From: Bacteroidales bacterium UBA5371
GTDB lineage: Bacteria > Bacteroidota > Bacteroidia > Bacteroidales > P3
Direction of reading: 5' to 3'
DNA: 64,000 nucleotides
Assembly: GCA_002407855.1 (NCBI GenBank)
Contig: DHPF01000012.1
Span: 124,001-188,000 of the forward strand
Both the position numbers and the translations under genes were made by a program. The number at the start of each line of letters is the position of its first letter. Position 1 is the stretch's first letter. The notes below the pieces were generated by a model that did not search any database, was not told the DNA's origin, and saw only the letters and a list, made by a program, of their open reading frames with translations. Below are positions 36,449 to 46,203 of this stretch, piece after piece.

Positions 36449-37495
36449 CTAAACAATCTTCAAATCATGCTCAACCATAATTCTTACTAATTCTTCGAAT
36501 GAGGTTTTTGAAGGATTCCAACCAAGAAGTGTTTTGGCTTTAGTTGGATCTCCCAAAAGCTGCTCCACCTCTGCTGGACGGAAATATTTTGGATCAACCT
36601 CTATAAGTATCTTTCCTGTTTTAATATCAATACCTTTTTCATTCACTCCTTCTCCCTCCCATCTTAATTCAATTCCAGCATATTTAAATGCCAAATCACA
36701 GAATTCTCTAACAGTGTGATATTGTCCTGTTGCAATAACAAAATCCTCAGGAGTCGGGTGTTGAAGAATCATCCACATACATTCAACATAATCCTTTGCA
36801 TAACCCCAGTCCCTTCTTGCTGAAAGATTACCAAGATAAAGCTTATCCTGCTTACCTTTAGCAATTCGAGCAGTAGCAAGAGTTATCTTGCGAGTTACAA
36901 AGGTTTCTCCACGGCGTTCGCTTTCATGATTGAAAAGTATTCCATTAACAGCATACATTCCATAGCTTTCCCTATAATTCTTAGTTATCCAAAAGCCATA
37001 TAGCTTAGCAACTCCATAGGGAGAACGAGGATAAAATGGAGTAGTTTCTTTTTGAGGGATTTCTTGAACCAATCCATATAGTTCTGAAGTTGAGGCTTGA
37101 TATATCTTACATTTCTTTTCCAAACCCAAAATCCTTACAGCCTCCAATAAACGCAATGTTCCAACAGCATCTGACTCAGCCGTATATTCAGGGACATCAA
37201 ACGAAACCTTAACATGACTTTGTGCTGCCAAATTATAAATCTCATCAGGTTGAACCTGCTGAATAATTCTAATTAAAGATGAAGAATCTGTCATATCACC
37301 ATAATGAAGATTCACAGCCCTCTCCTTTCTCATATCCTTAATCCATTCCTCAAGATAAAGATGTTCAATCCTTCCAGTATTAAAAGAGGAACTGCGACGC
37401 AAAATACCATGCACCTCATATCCTTTTTCCAAAAGAAACTCAGCCAAGTAACTTCCATCTTGACCAGTTATACCTGTAATTAATGCTTTTTTCAT
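36449..37495 (-). CDS. gmd: GDP-mannose 4,6-dehydratase
   Basis: A 348-residue protein from [14 protein letters not shown]. Upstream in-frame ATGs read through repeat sequence and the promoter, so I reject them. The NADP loop [21 protein letters not shown] and the active site ([16 protein letters not shown], with the Thr/Glu triad around QASTSELYG) are clear, as is [15 protein letters not shown]. It makes GDP-4-keto-6-deoxy-D-mannose from GDP-mannose, feeding Fcl. Confidence 0.95.
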   Translation of the reverse strand: MKKALITGITGQDGSYLAEFLLEKGYEVHGILRRSSSFNTGRIEHLYLEEWIKDMRKERAVNLHYGDMTDSSSLIRIIQQVQPDEIYNLAAQSHVKVSFDVPEYTAESDAVGTLRLLEAVRILGLEKKCKIYQASTSELYGLVQEIPQKETTPFYPRSPYGVAKLYGFWITKNYRESYGMYAVNGILFNHESERRGETFVTRKITLATARIAKGKQDKLYLGNLSARRDWGYAKDYVECMWMILQHPTPEDFVIATGQYHTVREFCDLAFKYAGIELRWEGEGVNEKGIDIKTGKILIEVDPKYFRPAEVEQLLGDPTKAKTLLGWNPSKTSFEELVRIMVEHDLKIV

Positions 37496-37840
37496 ATATT
37501 TATTTTTTTTGTTTATTTGTTGAGTGGTTAAGTTGTTTATTCGTTTAGTTGTTGAGTCGTTCGACTCACAAAGATAATAACTTTCTCTCAAATCCCTTAG
37601 TTTTCACTTTTAAAAACCTGACCTTTTGAATTTGACGTTAAATGAAAGAAATATTAAAACGTAAAAGAAAGTTTATACTGTCTAAGCCCAAATTTTTATC
37701 TTCGATGCTCTCGAACTTCGTTCTTAGGGTCACTTTTCACTTTTAATTTTAAAAACAGTCTTGAACTAAGGTTAGAGAAAAATAAACTTAAGTCATTTGG
37801 AAAAAGTCGGAGTATAGGCAAAAATAATCGGTGTTTAAAC
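37496..37840. other. Intergenic region with promoter and degenerate repeats
   Basis: No gene is seen. A degenerate 8-bp repeat (TTGTTGAG-like units) spans about 37517-37565, just upstream of gmd. A -7 box (TATCTTTG, minus strand) is at 37570-37577. The segment 37701-37735 resembles 61841-61875 in sequence and recurs as a dispersed element. A 61-codon frame at 37696-37881 is judged non-coding. Confidence 0.6.
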
Positions 37841-38686
37841 TTAACTAAACAAATTAATAATCTTTGCTTTTTCCCAATCAATCATCTTATCAGCCTCATC
37901 AATATCAACAAAATCAAAATCACTTAACCATTTCCTAAACTTAGCCTCTGCTCCCTTTATTCCATAATAAGATTTAAACTTCCTAAACATAGATAAATCC
38001 TCAATCATTGGCTGCTTAGAATCAAAATCCCTTGGGTGAAGATAAGACATCAAATAATTAGAATCCTTAGTCCATTTCTTAATTAAAGAATAAGGAAAAA
38101 AACGGAAATAACCTCCACCAGAAAAAATAACAGGCTTATTCAAAATCTTAGTATAAGAAATTGGCAGCTCCTTTATTTCAACACCATTATATTTAATTAT
38201 TGAAGGTTCACAAGTCCCAAAAGAAGGGAAACCACCATGAGCCCTTGGAGCAGGAAACACAGAGCAGTCAATCTCAATCCCATTCTCAACCAAAACCTCA
38301 AAAGCCCATTTCTCATTCTCAGTAATAGAAAATCCAGGAGCACGAAAATACCTAACCCTCTTCCCAGAAATATCCTCCAAAAGTTTTATTGAAGAAGAAA
38401 CCTCCTCACAAAACTCATCCCTACCTTGCTTAAAAACCAATTGATGAGAAAAAGAATGCGAACCTAATTCATATTTTTCACTAATCCTACGAACCAAATC
38501 AGGATATTCCTTAGCAATCCACCCAATAACAAAGAAAGTAGCCTTAGTATTTCCTTCTTCCAATAAACGAAAAATGCGTTCTATATTTTCATAGATACGC
38601 ACTTCAAAACTCTTCCATCTTTCACAAGAATAAGAATCCTCAAAAAACTGAAAATATTCCTCCGTATCAATGGTTAGGATGTTCAT
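37841..38686 (-). CDS. Polysaccharide deacetylase with DUF3473 tail
   Basis: A 281-residue carbohydrate esterase 4 protein of the exopolysaccharide-locus type. NodB motifs are LTIDTEEYFQF (about 4-14), ATFFVIGWIAKEYPD, and LGSHSFSHQ with the metal-binding His. The RAPGFS active-site motif and the C-terminal DUF3473 region (YLHPRDFD, FRKFKSYYG) follow. It would remove N-acetyl groups from the polysaccharide or a precursor. There is no signal peptide. It follows the truncated sugar transferase. Confidence 0.9.
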   Translation of the reverse strand: MNILTIDTEEYFQFFEDSYSCERWKSFEVRIYENIERIFRLLEEGNTKATFFVIGWIAKEYPDLVRRISEKYELGSHSFSHQLVFKQGRDEFCEEVSSSIKLLEDISGKRVRYFRAPGFSITENEKWAFEVLVENGIEIDCSVFPAPRAHGGFPSFGTCEPSIIKYNGVEIKELPISYTKILNKPVIFSGGGYFRFFPYSLIKKWTKDSNYLMSYLHPRDFDSKQPMIEDLSMFRKFKSYYGIKGAEAKFRKWLSDFDFVDIDEADKMIDWEKAKIINLFS

Positions 38687-38701
38687 TATTAATTTCTGTG
38701 A

Positions 38702-38908
38702 TTATTTTTTAAAATCTTTTTGAGGTAAATCCTTGAAAACTCTATAAACCAAATCGCTCTTTGGAAAAAGAATAACCCATACAGTTAGGAAGATAATCAT
38801 AAAATCAACATATAGTGAGCGATTATTAAAATACCACTTCTCTAACTCTCCTTTATGAGGTTGAATATATTGTTTGCTGAATTCTACAACTCTTCCTGAT
38901 AAAAGATT
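38702..38908 (-). pseudogene. C-terminal stub of an initiating sugar transferase
   Basis: An open frame of 68 codons ends at 38702. Its translation includes KWYFNNRSLYVDFMIIFL and FPKSDLVYRVFKDLP, the usual C-terminal end of capsule-type undecaprenyl-phosphate sugar transferases (WbpL/WcaJ-like neighbours in such loci). No start codon, catalytic core or membrane anchor remains. An in-frame stop precedes it, and its 5' end runs into the stop codon region of the NA37 gene. I infer that the rest was replaced by the cassette at 38884-41622. Confidence 0.72.
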
Positions 38909-39927
38909 TTATAATACTTTCTCCCTTTTTCATCTATTCCTTGTTCAATATGCTCCCTATTCCCTTCAATAATAATTTTTATTTTCTCATCTAAACTAAT
39001 TATGCGTTTAATTGAACGTTGTAGTTTTTTAACTGCATTGTTTGAGATAGCAAATGAATTATCAATTTTAAAATCATTTATCTCTTCAAATTCATCTCTA
39101 AAACTCTCAAATTTTTCTATTATCTCCGGTTGCTTTATTACTTCCCTTGTAAAGTCTTCGATGTCAAAATTATCCTTTTCTTTAAAAAACGATAATGATT
39201 TATTTAATAAATCTATTTGGTCTGCTTTTGCAATTTCGAATTCATTAGGCAATTCTTTTGTTATAAAATTCTTACACAAACTCAAAACATTTTGCGTATT
39301 TGAATATTCATCTTTTCTTTGGCAGACATGTAGAAAATCATCAATCCAATATTGAGCTTCATTCCCTTTGTTTGTATTATCAATTACAGAAACAATATAA
39401 CCGTTTTCTTTTTCAGTGTTAAATATTAAACATCCCTTATCTAACTTATTAATATTTATCCCCTGTACACTTTCTATTTCAAACCCTTTAGCAGATGTAA
39501 TAACTTTTAGAAATGTATCTTTATTTTCAGTTTTGAATAATCCAACTGCATCAACTGTCCTTCCTTCAATGATACAATCTTTGAAATAAACAGTATAAAA
39601 TTCCCCAGCTTTAATCTTTGGATGGACACTATGCTCGAATAAAAGTTTTGCTAAATTCTTTGATTGGTTAAATATTTCATTTGGGTTCTCAAAAATATTA
39701 GATACACAAAAAAAGACTTCGTTAAGAGATAATGAGACTTCGTTACTAAATTTAAAATACTCATCATTTTTAAATTGAGATAAAAAGAATTTATTAAGTG
39801 TATTATTTAAATCATCACTTATATAAATTCCTTCTTTTGAAAAAATCAAAGACTCTTGATTTATTTTATTCCCAATATAATGAATAACTATTATATCTTT
39901 TAGTCTTGTATTGTCAAAATAATGCAT
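38884..39927 (-). CDS. NA37-type nucleoid-associated protein (PF04245-like)
   Basis: A 347-residue protein of the 37-kDa nucleoid-associated family (YejK/NdpA relatives). Family features are the N-terminal IGNKINQESLIFSKEGI, then KFSNEVSLSLNEVFFCVSNIFENP, HPKIKAGEFYTVYF, and the nearly invariant INKLDKGCLIFNTEKENGY and NTNKGNEAQYW, with NTQNVLSLCKNF later. It is full length. Its ATG overlaps the stop of the membrane-protein gene by one base (TAATG), so the two are translationally coupled. Its role in this cassette is unknown; DNA association is inferred from the family. Confidence 0.85.
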   Translation of the reverse strand: MHYFDNTRLKDIIVIHYIGNKINQESLIFSKEGIYISDDLNNTLNKFFLSQFKNDEYFKFSNEVSLSLNEVFFCVSNIFENPNEIFNQSKNLAKLLFEHSVHPKIKAGEFYTVYFKDCIIEGRTVDAVGLFKTENKDTFLKVITSAKGFEIESVQGININKLDKGCLIFNTEKENGYIVSVIDNTNKGNEAQYWIDDFLHVCQRKDEYSNTQNVLSLCKNFITKELPNEFEIAKADQIDLLNKSLSFFKEKDNFDIEDFTREVIKQPEIIEKFESFRDEFEEINDFKIDNSFAISNNAVKKLQRSIKRIISLDEKIKIIIEGNREHIEQGIDEKGRKYYKIFYQEEL

Positions 39928-40592
39928 TATGATAATTTTATTTGATTATATTCACTAATTATGAAATCGTAAATTGAAGAAATTAAGTATACAGCAATTA
40001 ATAAAAAGTCAAATAAAAAATAGAATACAATAGTTCCATATAATTTTGCTAAGACATATTTAACAACACACCAATAATCACCTATTTTAAGAAAATCACA
40101 AACAAACATTATACTACATTGACAATTATTTATATATTCACCAAATAATAATGTGATTGAAAGCAGAATAATACAAATTATCGATAGAATAATTGAATAC
40201 AAAGAAAGTACAGTAACTTTCTTAAAGAAATTTTTAAGTCTAATTCCTATATAATGCTTTTCTTCACTAATCTTTTTATCATACTTACTAAAGTCTATAT
40301 TCTTAAATTTATCATACAGTGTAATAATGAATGTAAAAAAAATCCCAACAAACAACGACAATCCTGAAACAATATATCCTGCAAAATCACTACTTATTCC
40401 TTTTGGAATAAATAAAGATATAACTATGGAAATTCCAATAATTATCCATTGAGCTTTTGAAAAGAAAAATAACCATTTACAGATTCGGAGTTTTGGTTGT
40501 TTTCTCTCCATTGCTTTAGCATCTGAAATTCCAACATATTGATATCTATGTGAATCTACTATAAGATCACGGAGATTTTGATTAAATTTCAT
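39927..40592 (-). CDS. Four-helix membrane protein of unknown function
   Basis: A 221-residue protein. A polar, basic N-terminus (about 1-45) precedes hydrophobic helices at about 46-63, 70-92, 125-152 and 180-205. Between helices two and three is a charged stretch (DKFKNIDFSKYDKKISEEKHY). I recognise no family. It starts 11 bp inside the end of the upstream gene and overlaps the NA37 start. A small membrane protein in a compact cassette may be an effector or anchor, but that is speculation. Confidence 0.7.
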   Translation of the reverse strand: MKFNQNLRDLIVDSHRYQYVGISDAKAMERKQPKLRICKWLFFFSKAQWIIIGISIVISLFIPKGISSDFAGYIVSGLSLFVGIFFTFIITLYDKFKNIDFSKYDKKISEEKHYIGIRLKNFFKKVTVLSLYSIILSIICIILLSITLLFGEYINNCQCSIMFVCDFLKIGDYWCVVKYVLAKLYGTIVFYFLFDFLLIAVYLISSIYDFIISEYNQIKLS

Positions 40593-41622
40593 CTATATCA
40601 GTCCTTTCATTAAATTCTTTTTTTATTTCTTCTAATAGATTAATACAATATTCTTTTATTTTCTCAAAATCAGGCATGCCTGTACTATCATCAATTTTTA
40701 CACCCTCATCTTCCAAATAAATTGTTGGTCTAATATTAGACAATTCTTTTTCTATATCAAAATTAGCTCTTCTTTTTTTACTGTCTTCAATAAATATTTT
40801 TTTATTGCAATCTTTTAGTTTTGTTTCCCTAATTTTTTCTTCATCAAACTCTTTAATAATTTGATGAAGTTCTTCTGATTCAGGTTTAAATTCGTTATCA
40901 CAAGGTGATATTTCTATTCTCAAATCAAATGCTTGTCCTCGTACAATTACTTTTTGATTTCTCATAACTTCAGATAATCCAATTTTTTTTGTATAAGTAA
41001 ATAATCTAACTTTTGATTCTTCTCGAAATTTATCAACAAATTTCTTAGGCACAAATGGTTCAATTATTGGATTACCAAAATAATTTTCATGACAAAATAA
41101 ATTTCTTAGTAAGTTTTTTATTGGTTCTTGAATTGTTTCTTCTGTATATGATTGAATTAATAAATATCCATATTTGCTATTCAGAGGAGTATGTAATAAT
41201 ATATAAAATTTATCTAAGACTGCTTGATCAACACCTAATTTAGCTTTATTATCTTTATTATTAATATCTGCATATTCTCTCAATATACCATATTTACCAC
41301 CATCAATTATTCCTTCGATAATTTGATTGGTTGAATGTAAATTTATTAAGTATTTTTTTTCATCATCGTCTACTACATTATTATCCTTATCAATTTTTTC
41401 TTTCATGGAGGCACCAATAACTTTTTTAGCCTTATTATCTTTTCTAAAGTTATCTTTACCTATTACATCTAGAAAATTACTAAAGAAGCTTTTAAATATT
41501 GATTTATCTTCATCATTACTGCAACCATACTTTAGTTTGATAAGATCTCGAAAAGTTTCATAGTCATCTTTTTTCGATTTTAATGTTAAAATATAAACAT
41601 TTAATTTGGGATTATGAGACAT
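40582..41622 (-). CDS. Cytoplasmic protein of unknown function, first gene of inserted cassette
   Basis: A 346-residue hydrophilic protein, highly charged, with no signal peptide or transmembrane helix. It begins with a short beta strand (KLNVYILTLKSK). Another strand-like region, FYILLHTPLNSKYGYLLIQSY, lies at about 145-165. The C-terminal third is Lys/Glu-rich and helical. I do not recognise a family or catalytic motif. It is the promoter-proximal gene of the overlapping trio, and its position and acquired context suggest a sensor or regulatory part. Confidence 0.65.
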   Translation of the reverse strand: MSHNPKLNVYILTLKSKKDDYETFRDLIKLKYGCSNDEDKSIFKSFFSNFLDVIGKDNFRKDNKAKKVIGASMKEKIDKDNNVVDDDEKKYLINLHSTNQIIEGIIDGGKYGILREYADINNKDNKAKLGVDQAVLDKFYILLHTPLNSKYGYLLIQSYTEETIQEPIKNLLRNLFCHENYFGNPIIEPFVPKKFVDKFREESKVRLFTYTKKIGLSEVMRNQKVIVRGQAFDLRIEISPCDNEFKPESEELHQIIKEFDEEKIRETKLKDCNKKIFIEDSKKRRANFDIEKELSNIRPTIYLEDEGVKIDDSTGMPDFEKIKEYCINLLEEIKKEFNERTDIDEI

Positions 41623-41684
41623 AGCATTTATGATTAATGTTACAAAATATTCAATTAATAAAGTTACAATTTCTTTCTTACCCT

Positions 41685-41771
41685 CTATTCACTTTTAAAA
41701 GTAATATCATCAGTTCTTGGATGAAGGAATTCAAATTCTAATGTTCTTGCTAAACCTTGTTCTAATATGAT
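41685..41771 (-). pseudogene. C-terminal stub of a nucleotide-sugar epimerase/reductase
   Basis: A frame of 28 codons ends in TAG at 41685. Its translation, LEQGLARTLEFEFLHPRTDD..., looks like the extreme C-terminus of WbjF/WbpV-type NAD-dependent epimerases in capsule loci. The frame starts inside the last codons of the glycosyltransferase gene. In the P. aeruginosa O11 locus wbjF lies between wbjE and wbpL, which is exactly the position here. I infer a deleted gene; the short length leaves doubt. Confidence 0.55.
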
Positions 41772-42952
41772 TTATCCAATCCCATAACAGAATTGATTTT
41801 TGAGATAATTTTTTCTTTATTGAATCGAGATTGCATTAGTTCTTTTGAACGTTGTTTAATATTATCTCCTTCTTCTTTTGAAAATTTGATTATATTTTTA
41901 AAACCACGTGCTATATCATCAATATCATTTGGCAATGAACATATACCCAAATTATTTTCTTCAATAATATCTTTACAACTACCATTTAATATTCCAAAAA
42001 TTGGTTTTCCTGCAGCTAAATATGATTGTAATTTTAACGGTTCTGTTTTTTCAATTCCTTCATTTGGAATAAGTGAAATTACTAAAATATCGCTTTGATT
42101 AAGAATATCATTCATTTGATTATAAGGATAGCGACCATGTAAAATAATATTATTAAGATTATTATCTGATATATACTTCTTTATTTCTTCTATTCCTGAA
42201 CCATCACCAATAATATTTAATACAGAATTATTTATATCAGTTTTAACGAAACCTTTTATTACATTTAATAGATTCTGGTATAAAGAAACATTCCCTGTAA
42301 AAGTAAAATTAATTTTAGTATTATCTAACCTCAAAACAGATTCAACATTTTCAGTTTCTTGCAACCAATTAGGAATATAATGAATATTTTTTTTAACATA
42401 CCTATTAATTGTTTGTTCAAATCTCTTGCTCGATACCAAAATATTATCACTTTTAGAATAAATTCCTTTAATTACTTTTGAAAGAAACTTTTCAGTAATA
42501 ATATTCTTTGGAACTCCATAAGAATAAACAGTATCAGGCCAAATATCATAAGTCCAAATAGTAACTGGAATGTTATATTTTTTCTTCACTGCTAAAGCAG
42601 GATAAGCCACAGTTAATGGACCAGTTTGTGAAACAAACACAAAATCAAAATTCTTTCCTATTTTCTTTGCAATCTTCTTCCCTTCTCTTACAAATAATAT
42701 ATAGTTTCTGAATTTTTTAATAATACTATTTTTGTATCCTTCAATAAACCTGTACCTATGTATATTTACTCCATCCCAATTCTCAACACTATAATCTCCA
42801 TTAGTATAACCATCAAACACATAGGATTCCGGATATGATGGATATTGAGTTAAAACCTCAATTGTATGCCCCTGTTTTTTCCACTCAATAACAAGATCAT
42901 TAATTAAAAAATTCTCAGGATAAAATACTTCAGAAACTACAAGGATTTTCAT
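41762..42952 (-). CDS. Family 4 glycosyltransferase, WbuB/WbjE-like
   Basis: A 396-residue GT-B enzyme from MKILVVSEVFYPENF. The earlier ATG overlaps capG, while this one starts 5 bp after it. The N-terminal acceptor domain is followed by the donor-site motifs NIIGDGSGIEEIKK and GIEKTEPLKLQSYLAAGKPIFG. The gene follows capG directly, as the FucNAc transferase genes wbuB and wbjE do after fnlC/wbjD, so transfer of L-FucNAc is a reasonable inference. Its end runs into the epimerase stub. Confidence 0.83.
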   Translation of the reverse strand: MKILVVSEVFYPENFLINDLVIEWKKQGHTIEVLTQYPSYPESYVFDGYTNGDYSVENWDGVNIHRYRFIEGYKNSIIKKFRNYILFVREGKKIAKKIGKNFDFVFVSQTGPLTVAYPALAVKKKYNIPVTIWTYDIWPDTVYSYGVPKNIITEKFLSKVIKGIYSKSDNILVSSKRFEQTINRYVKKNIHYIPNWLQETENVESVLRLDNTKINFTFTGNVSLYQNLLNVIKGFVKTDINNSVLNIIGDGSGIEEIKKYISDNNLNNIILHGRYPYNQMNDILNQSDILVISLIPNEGIEKTEPLKLQSYLAAGKPIFGILNGSCKDIIEENNLGICSLPNDIDDIARGFKNIIKFSKEEGDNIKQRSKELMQSRFNKEKIISKINSVMGLDKSY

Positions 42953-42957
42953 ACTTT

Positions 42958-44136
42958 TTATTCTTTTCTCCAAACCATTTTATTAACAACTCCAGTGTAG
43001 CTTTGGATAAGCTTTACTACTTTTGTTGAGACGTTTTGGTCTTGGTAGGTTTCTACTGGTATTCCGTGGTCTTGGTTTTTGTTTAGTTCTACTGCTGTTT
43101 CTACTGCTTGGAGGAGGGAATTTGTATCTATTCCTGCTAAAACAAAAACTCCTTTATCTAATGCTTCTGGTCTTTCAGTTGAGGTGCGTATACAAACTGC
43201 TGAAAATGCATATCCTTTAGATATAAAGAATGAGCTTTCCTCAGGAAGTGTTCCACTATCTGAAACTACTGCAAAGGCATTCATTTGAAGATTGTTATAA
43301 TCGTGGAATCCAAGAGGTTCATTCATTATTACTCTTTTATCTAACTTGAAACCACTTGCCTCCAATTTCTTTTTGCTCCTTGGGTGGCAAGAATAAAGTA
43401 TTGGCATATCGTATTTCTCAGCCAATTGATTTATTGCATTAAAGAGTGAGAAGAAGTTTTTATCTGTATCAATATTCTCTTCTCTATGAGCAGAAAGAAG
43501 AATATAGTTTTTCTTCTTTAGGTTTAATCTATTCAAAATATCTGAACCTTCAATTTCCTTGAAATTATTCTCAAGCACTTCTGCCATTGGAGAACCTGTT
43601 ACATAAGTTCTTTCCTTTGCAGTTCCTTCAGAATTTAGATAACGACGTGCATGCTCGGAATAACATAAATTGACGTCAGCTATATGATCAACAATTCTGC
43701 GATTAGTTTCTTCTGGTAAGCATTCATCAAAACAACGATTTCCAGCTTCCATATGGAAGATTGGAATATGCAAACGCTTTGCAGAAATAGCAGAAAGGCA
43801 TGAATTGGTATCACCCAAAATCAATAAAGCATCTGGTTGAATATCCACCATAAGCTTATAACTGCAATTAATAATATTCCCAATAGTAGCACCAAGGTCA
43901 TCACCCACTGCATCCATATAAACCTCAGGATCTTTTAATTTCAAATCTTTAAAGAATATTCCATTAAGGTTATAATCATAATTCTGCCCAGTATGGGCCA
44001 AAACACAATCAAAATACTCTCTACATTTATTAATCACAGCAGCAAGACGAATAATCTCAGGTCTTGTCCCAACAATAATCAGAAGCTTTAGCTTACCGTT
44101 ATTTTGGAATTTTATATCAGTATATTTTTCTTTCAT
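42958..44136 (-). CDS. capG: UDP-2-acetamido-2,6-dideoxy-L-talose 2-epimerase (FnlC/WbjD type)
   Basis: A 392-residue non-hydrolysing UDP-HexNAc 2-epimerase. VGTRPEIIRLAAVI (about 22-35), HTGQNYD, LGDTNSCLSAISAKRLHIPIFHMEAGNR and SDSGTLPEESSFF are characteristic. Sequence and position after capE and capF make it the last enzyme of UDP-L-FucNAc synthesis rather than a WecB. A GxxExxY gene and repeats now separate it from capF. Confidence 0.88.
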   Translation of the reverse strand: MKEKYTDIKFQNNGKLKLLIIVGTRPEIIRLAAVINKCREYFDCVLAHTGQNYDYNLNGIFFKDLKLKDPEVYMDAVGDDLGATIGNIINCSYKLMVDIQPDALLILGDTNSCLSAISAKRLHIPIFHMEAGNRCFDECLPEETNRRIVDHIADVNLCYSEHARRYLNSEGTAKERTYVTGSPMAEVLENNFKEIEGSDILNRLNLKKKNYILLSAHREENIDTDKNFFSLFNAINQLAEKYDMPILYSCHPRSKKKLEASGFKLDKRVIMNEPLGFHDYNNLQMNAFAVVSDSGTLPEESSFFISKGYAFSAVCIRTSTERPEALDKGVFVLAGIDTNSLLQAVETAVELNKNQDHGIPVETYQDQNVSTKVVKLIQSYTGVVNKMVWRKE

Positions 44137-44158
44137 TTCTTTTTTATTTTCTTTTTAA

Positions 44159-44279
44159 CCACGGATTTCACGGATTTTCACTGTTTCTTTTCTTCTTTTT
44201 ATTTCAACTACGGATTTCACGGATTTGCACTGTTTTTTGTTTATAAAAATATATCCGTGTCAATCAGTGTAATCCGTGG
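44159..44279. repeat. Inverted CCACGGATT/AATCCGTGG repeat cluster, left of the GxxExxY gene
   Basis: Two direct copies of a unit starting CCACGGATTTCACGGATTTT (44159-44183) and CTACGGATTTCACGGATTTG (44208-44232) are 49 bp apart. A reverse copy (44254-44279, ending AATCCGTGG) follows. The arms could fold into a long hairpin. Confidence 0.88.
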
Positions 44280-44300
44280 TTAGTTATAAATCGTAGTTAG

Positions 44301-44669
44301 TTATCGTACAATTCTTTTGAATTCAATTTTATTTGGTCCGAAATTTACTAATAAACCTAATCTTATATTTGTTGCTTTTAAGTAATTTAATACTTGAGCT
44401 GTATGTTCTGGAACAAGATTGGACACTGATTTTGTTTCAATTATTATCTTATCATAGCATTTAAAATCTGCAAAATAATATCTATCTAGTAATTGATTCT
44501 TATAGTAGATATTCATTTTAGATTCTTTTTCAAAAGGAATATTCCTACTTTTAAATTCAATAGATAATGCATCTTGATAAACACTCTCTAAAAAACCACC
44601 TCCAAGATTATTATAAACCTCGTAGAATGCAGATATTATTTCTTGAGTTTCATCCTCGTATAACAACAT
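44301..44669 (-). CDS. GxxExxY protein (PD-(D/E)XK nuclease-like)
   Basis: A 122-residue protein of the GxxExxY family, named for GFLESVY at residues 25-31. The family has a predicted PD-(D/E)XK nuclease-like fold. Here E28, D68 and the E78-x-K80 pair (IIIETKSV) fit that pattern, and it ends with LLVNFGPNKIEFKRIV as usual. The family is scattered among bacteria in a way that suggests transfer. The gene splits capF from capG and is closely framed by inverted repeats on both sides. Activity is unproven. Confidence 0.88.
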   Translation of the reverse strand: MLLYEDETQEIISAFYEVYNNLGGGFLESVYQDALSIEFKSRNIPFEKESKMNIYYKNQLLDRYYFADFKCYDKIIIETKSVSNLVPEHTAQVLNYLKATNIRLGLLVNFGPNKIEFKRIVR

Positions 44670-44674
44670 AATAA

Positions 44675-44701
44675 ATCCGTGTTAATCCGTGAAATCCGTG
44701 G
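44675..44701. repeat. Reverse-oriented repeat right of the GxxExxY gene
   Basis: A copy of the ATCCGTG...AATCCGTGG unit lies 5 bp upstream of the GxxExxY start codon and 4 bp beyond the capF stop. It matches the copy at 44254-44279. Confidence 0.88.
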
Positions 44702-44705
44702 TTAA

Positions 44706-45917
<1,212 letters not shown>

Positions 45918-45940
45918 TCTGTTTTTCTTTTTCTATTTAA

Positions 45941-46189
45941 CCACGGATTTCACGGATTTTCACTGTTCTTTTCTTCTTTTATTTTTACCACGGATTTCAC
46001 GGATTTTCACTGTTTTCTTCTTTATTTTTAAATTCTGATTGTAGGAATTATAACTATTATATTTTTATTATAACTAACCAGAACAATATTATCCGTGTGA
46101 ATCCGTGTAATCCGTGGTTTATTAAATATTATCAGTGGTAAGTTCAGCAATTAATTATAATACTCCGTGGTAATCCGTGTAATCCGTGG
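45941..46189. repeat. Inverted CCACGGATT/AATCCGTGG cluster between capE and capF, without a gene
   Basis: Direct units lie at 45941-45965 and 45988-46012 (47 bp apart). Reverse units lie at 46091-46117 and 46163-46189. The layout and spacers match the cluster around the GxxExxY gene, but here only 45 bp separates the two reverse units. A 39-nt segment from 46101 is repeated exactly at 46173, so the capE stop codon lies in repeated sequence. Confidence 0.88.
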
Positions 46190-46203
46190 TTTATTAAATA
46201 TTA

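Noticed and set aside
37696..37881. 61-codon minus-strand frame between gmd and the deacetylase
   Set aside because: It overlaps the deacetylase end and a dispersed element; Arg/Lys/Leu-rich translation has no family features.
39002..39355. 117-codon plus-strand frame inside the cassette
   Set aside because: Antisense to the NA37 gene, whose family match is clear.
41905..41920. CACGTG core as a parS site
   Set aside because: The flanks do not form the 16-bp parS palindrome, and it lies inside a glycosyltransferase gene.
43023..43288. Two small plus-strand frames at the end of capG
   Set aside because: Antisense shadows of a conserved enzyme, with repetitive Gly/Leu translation.
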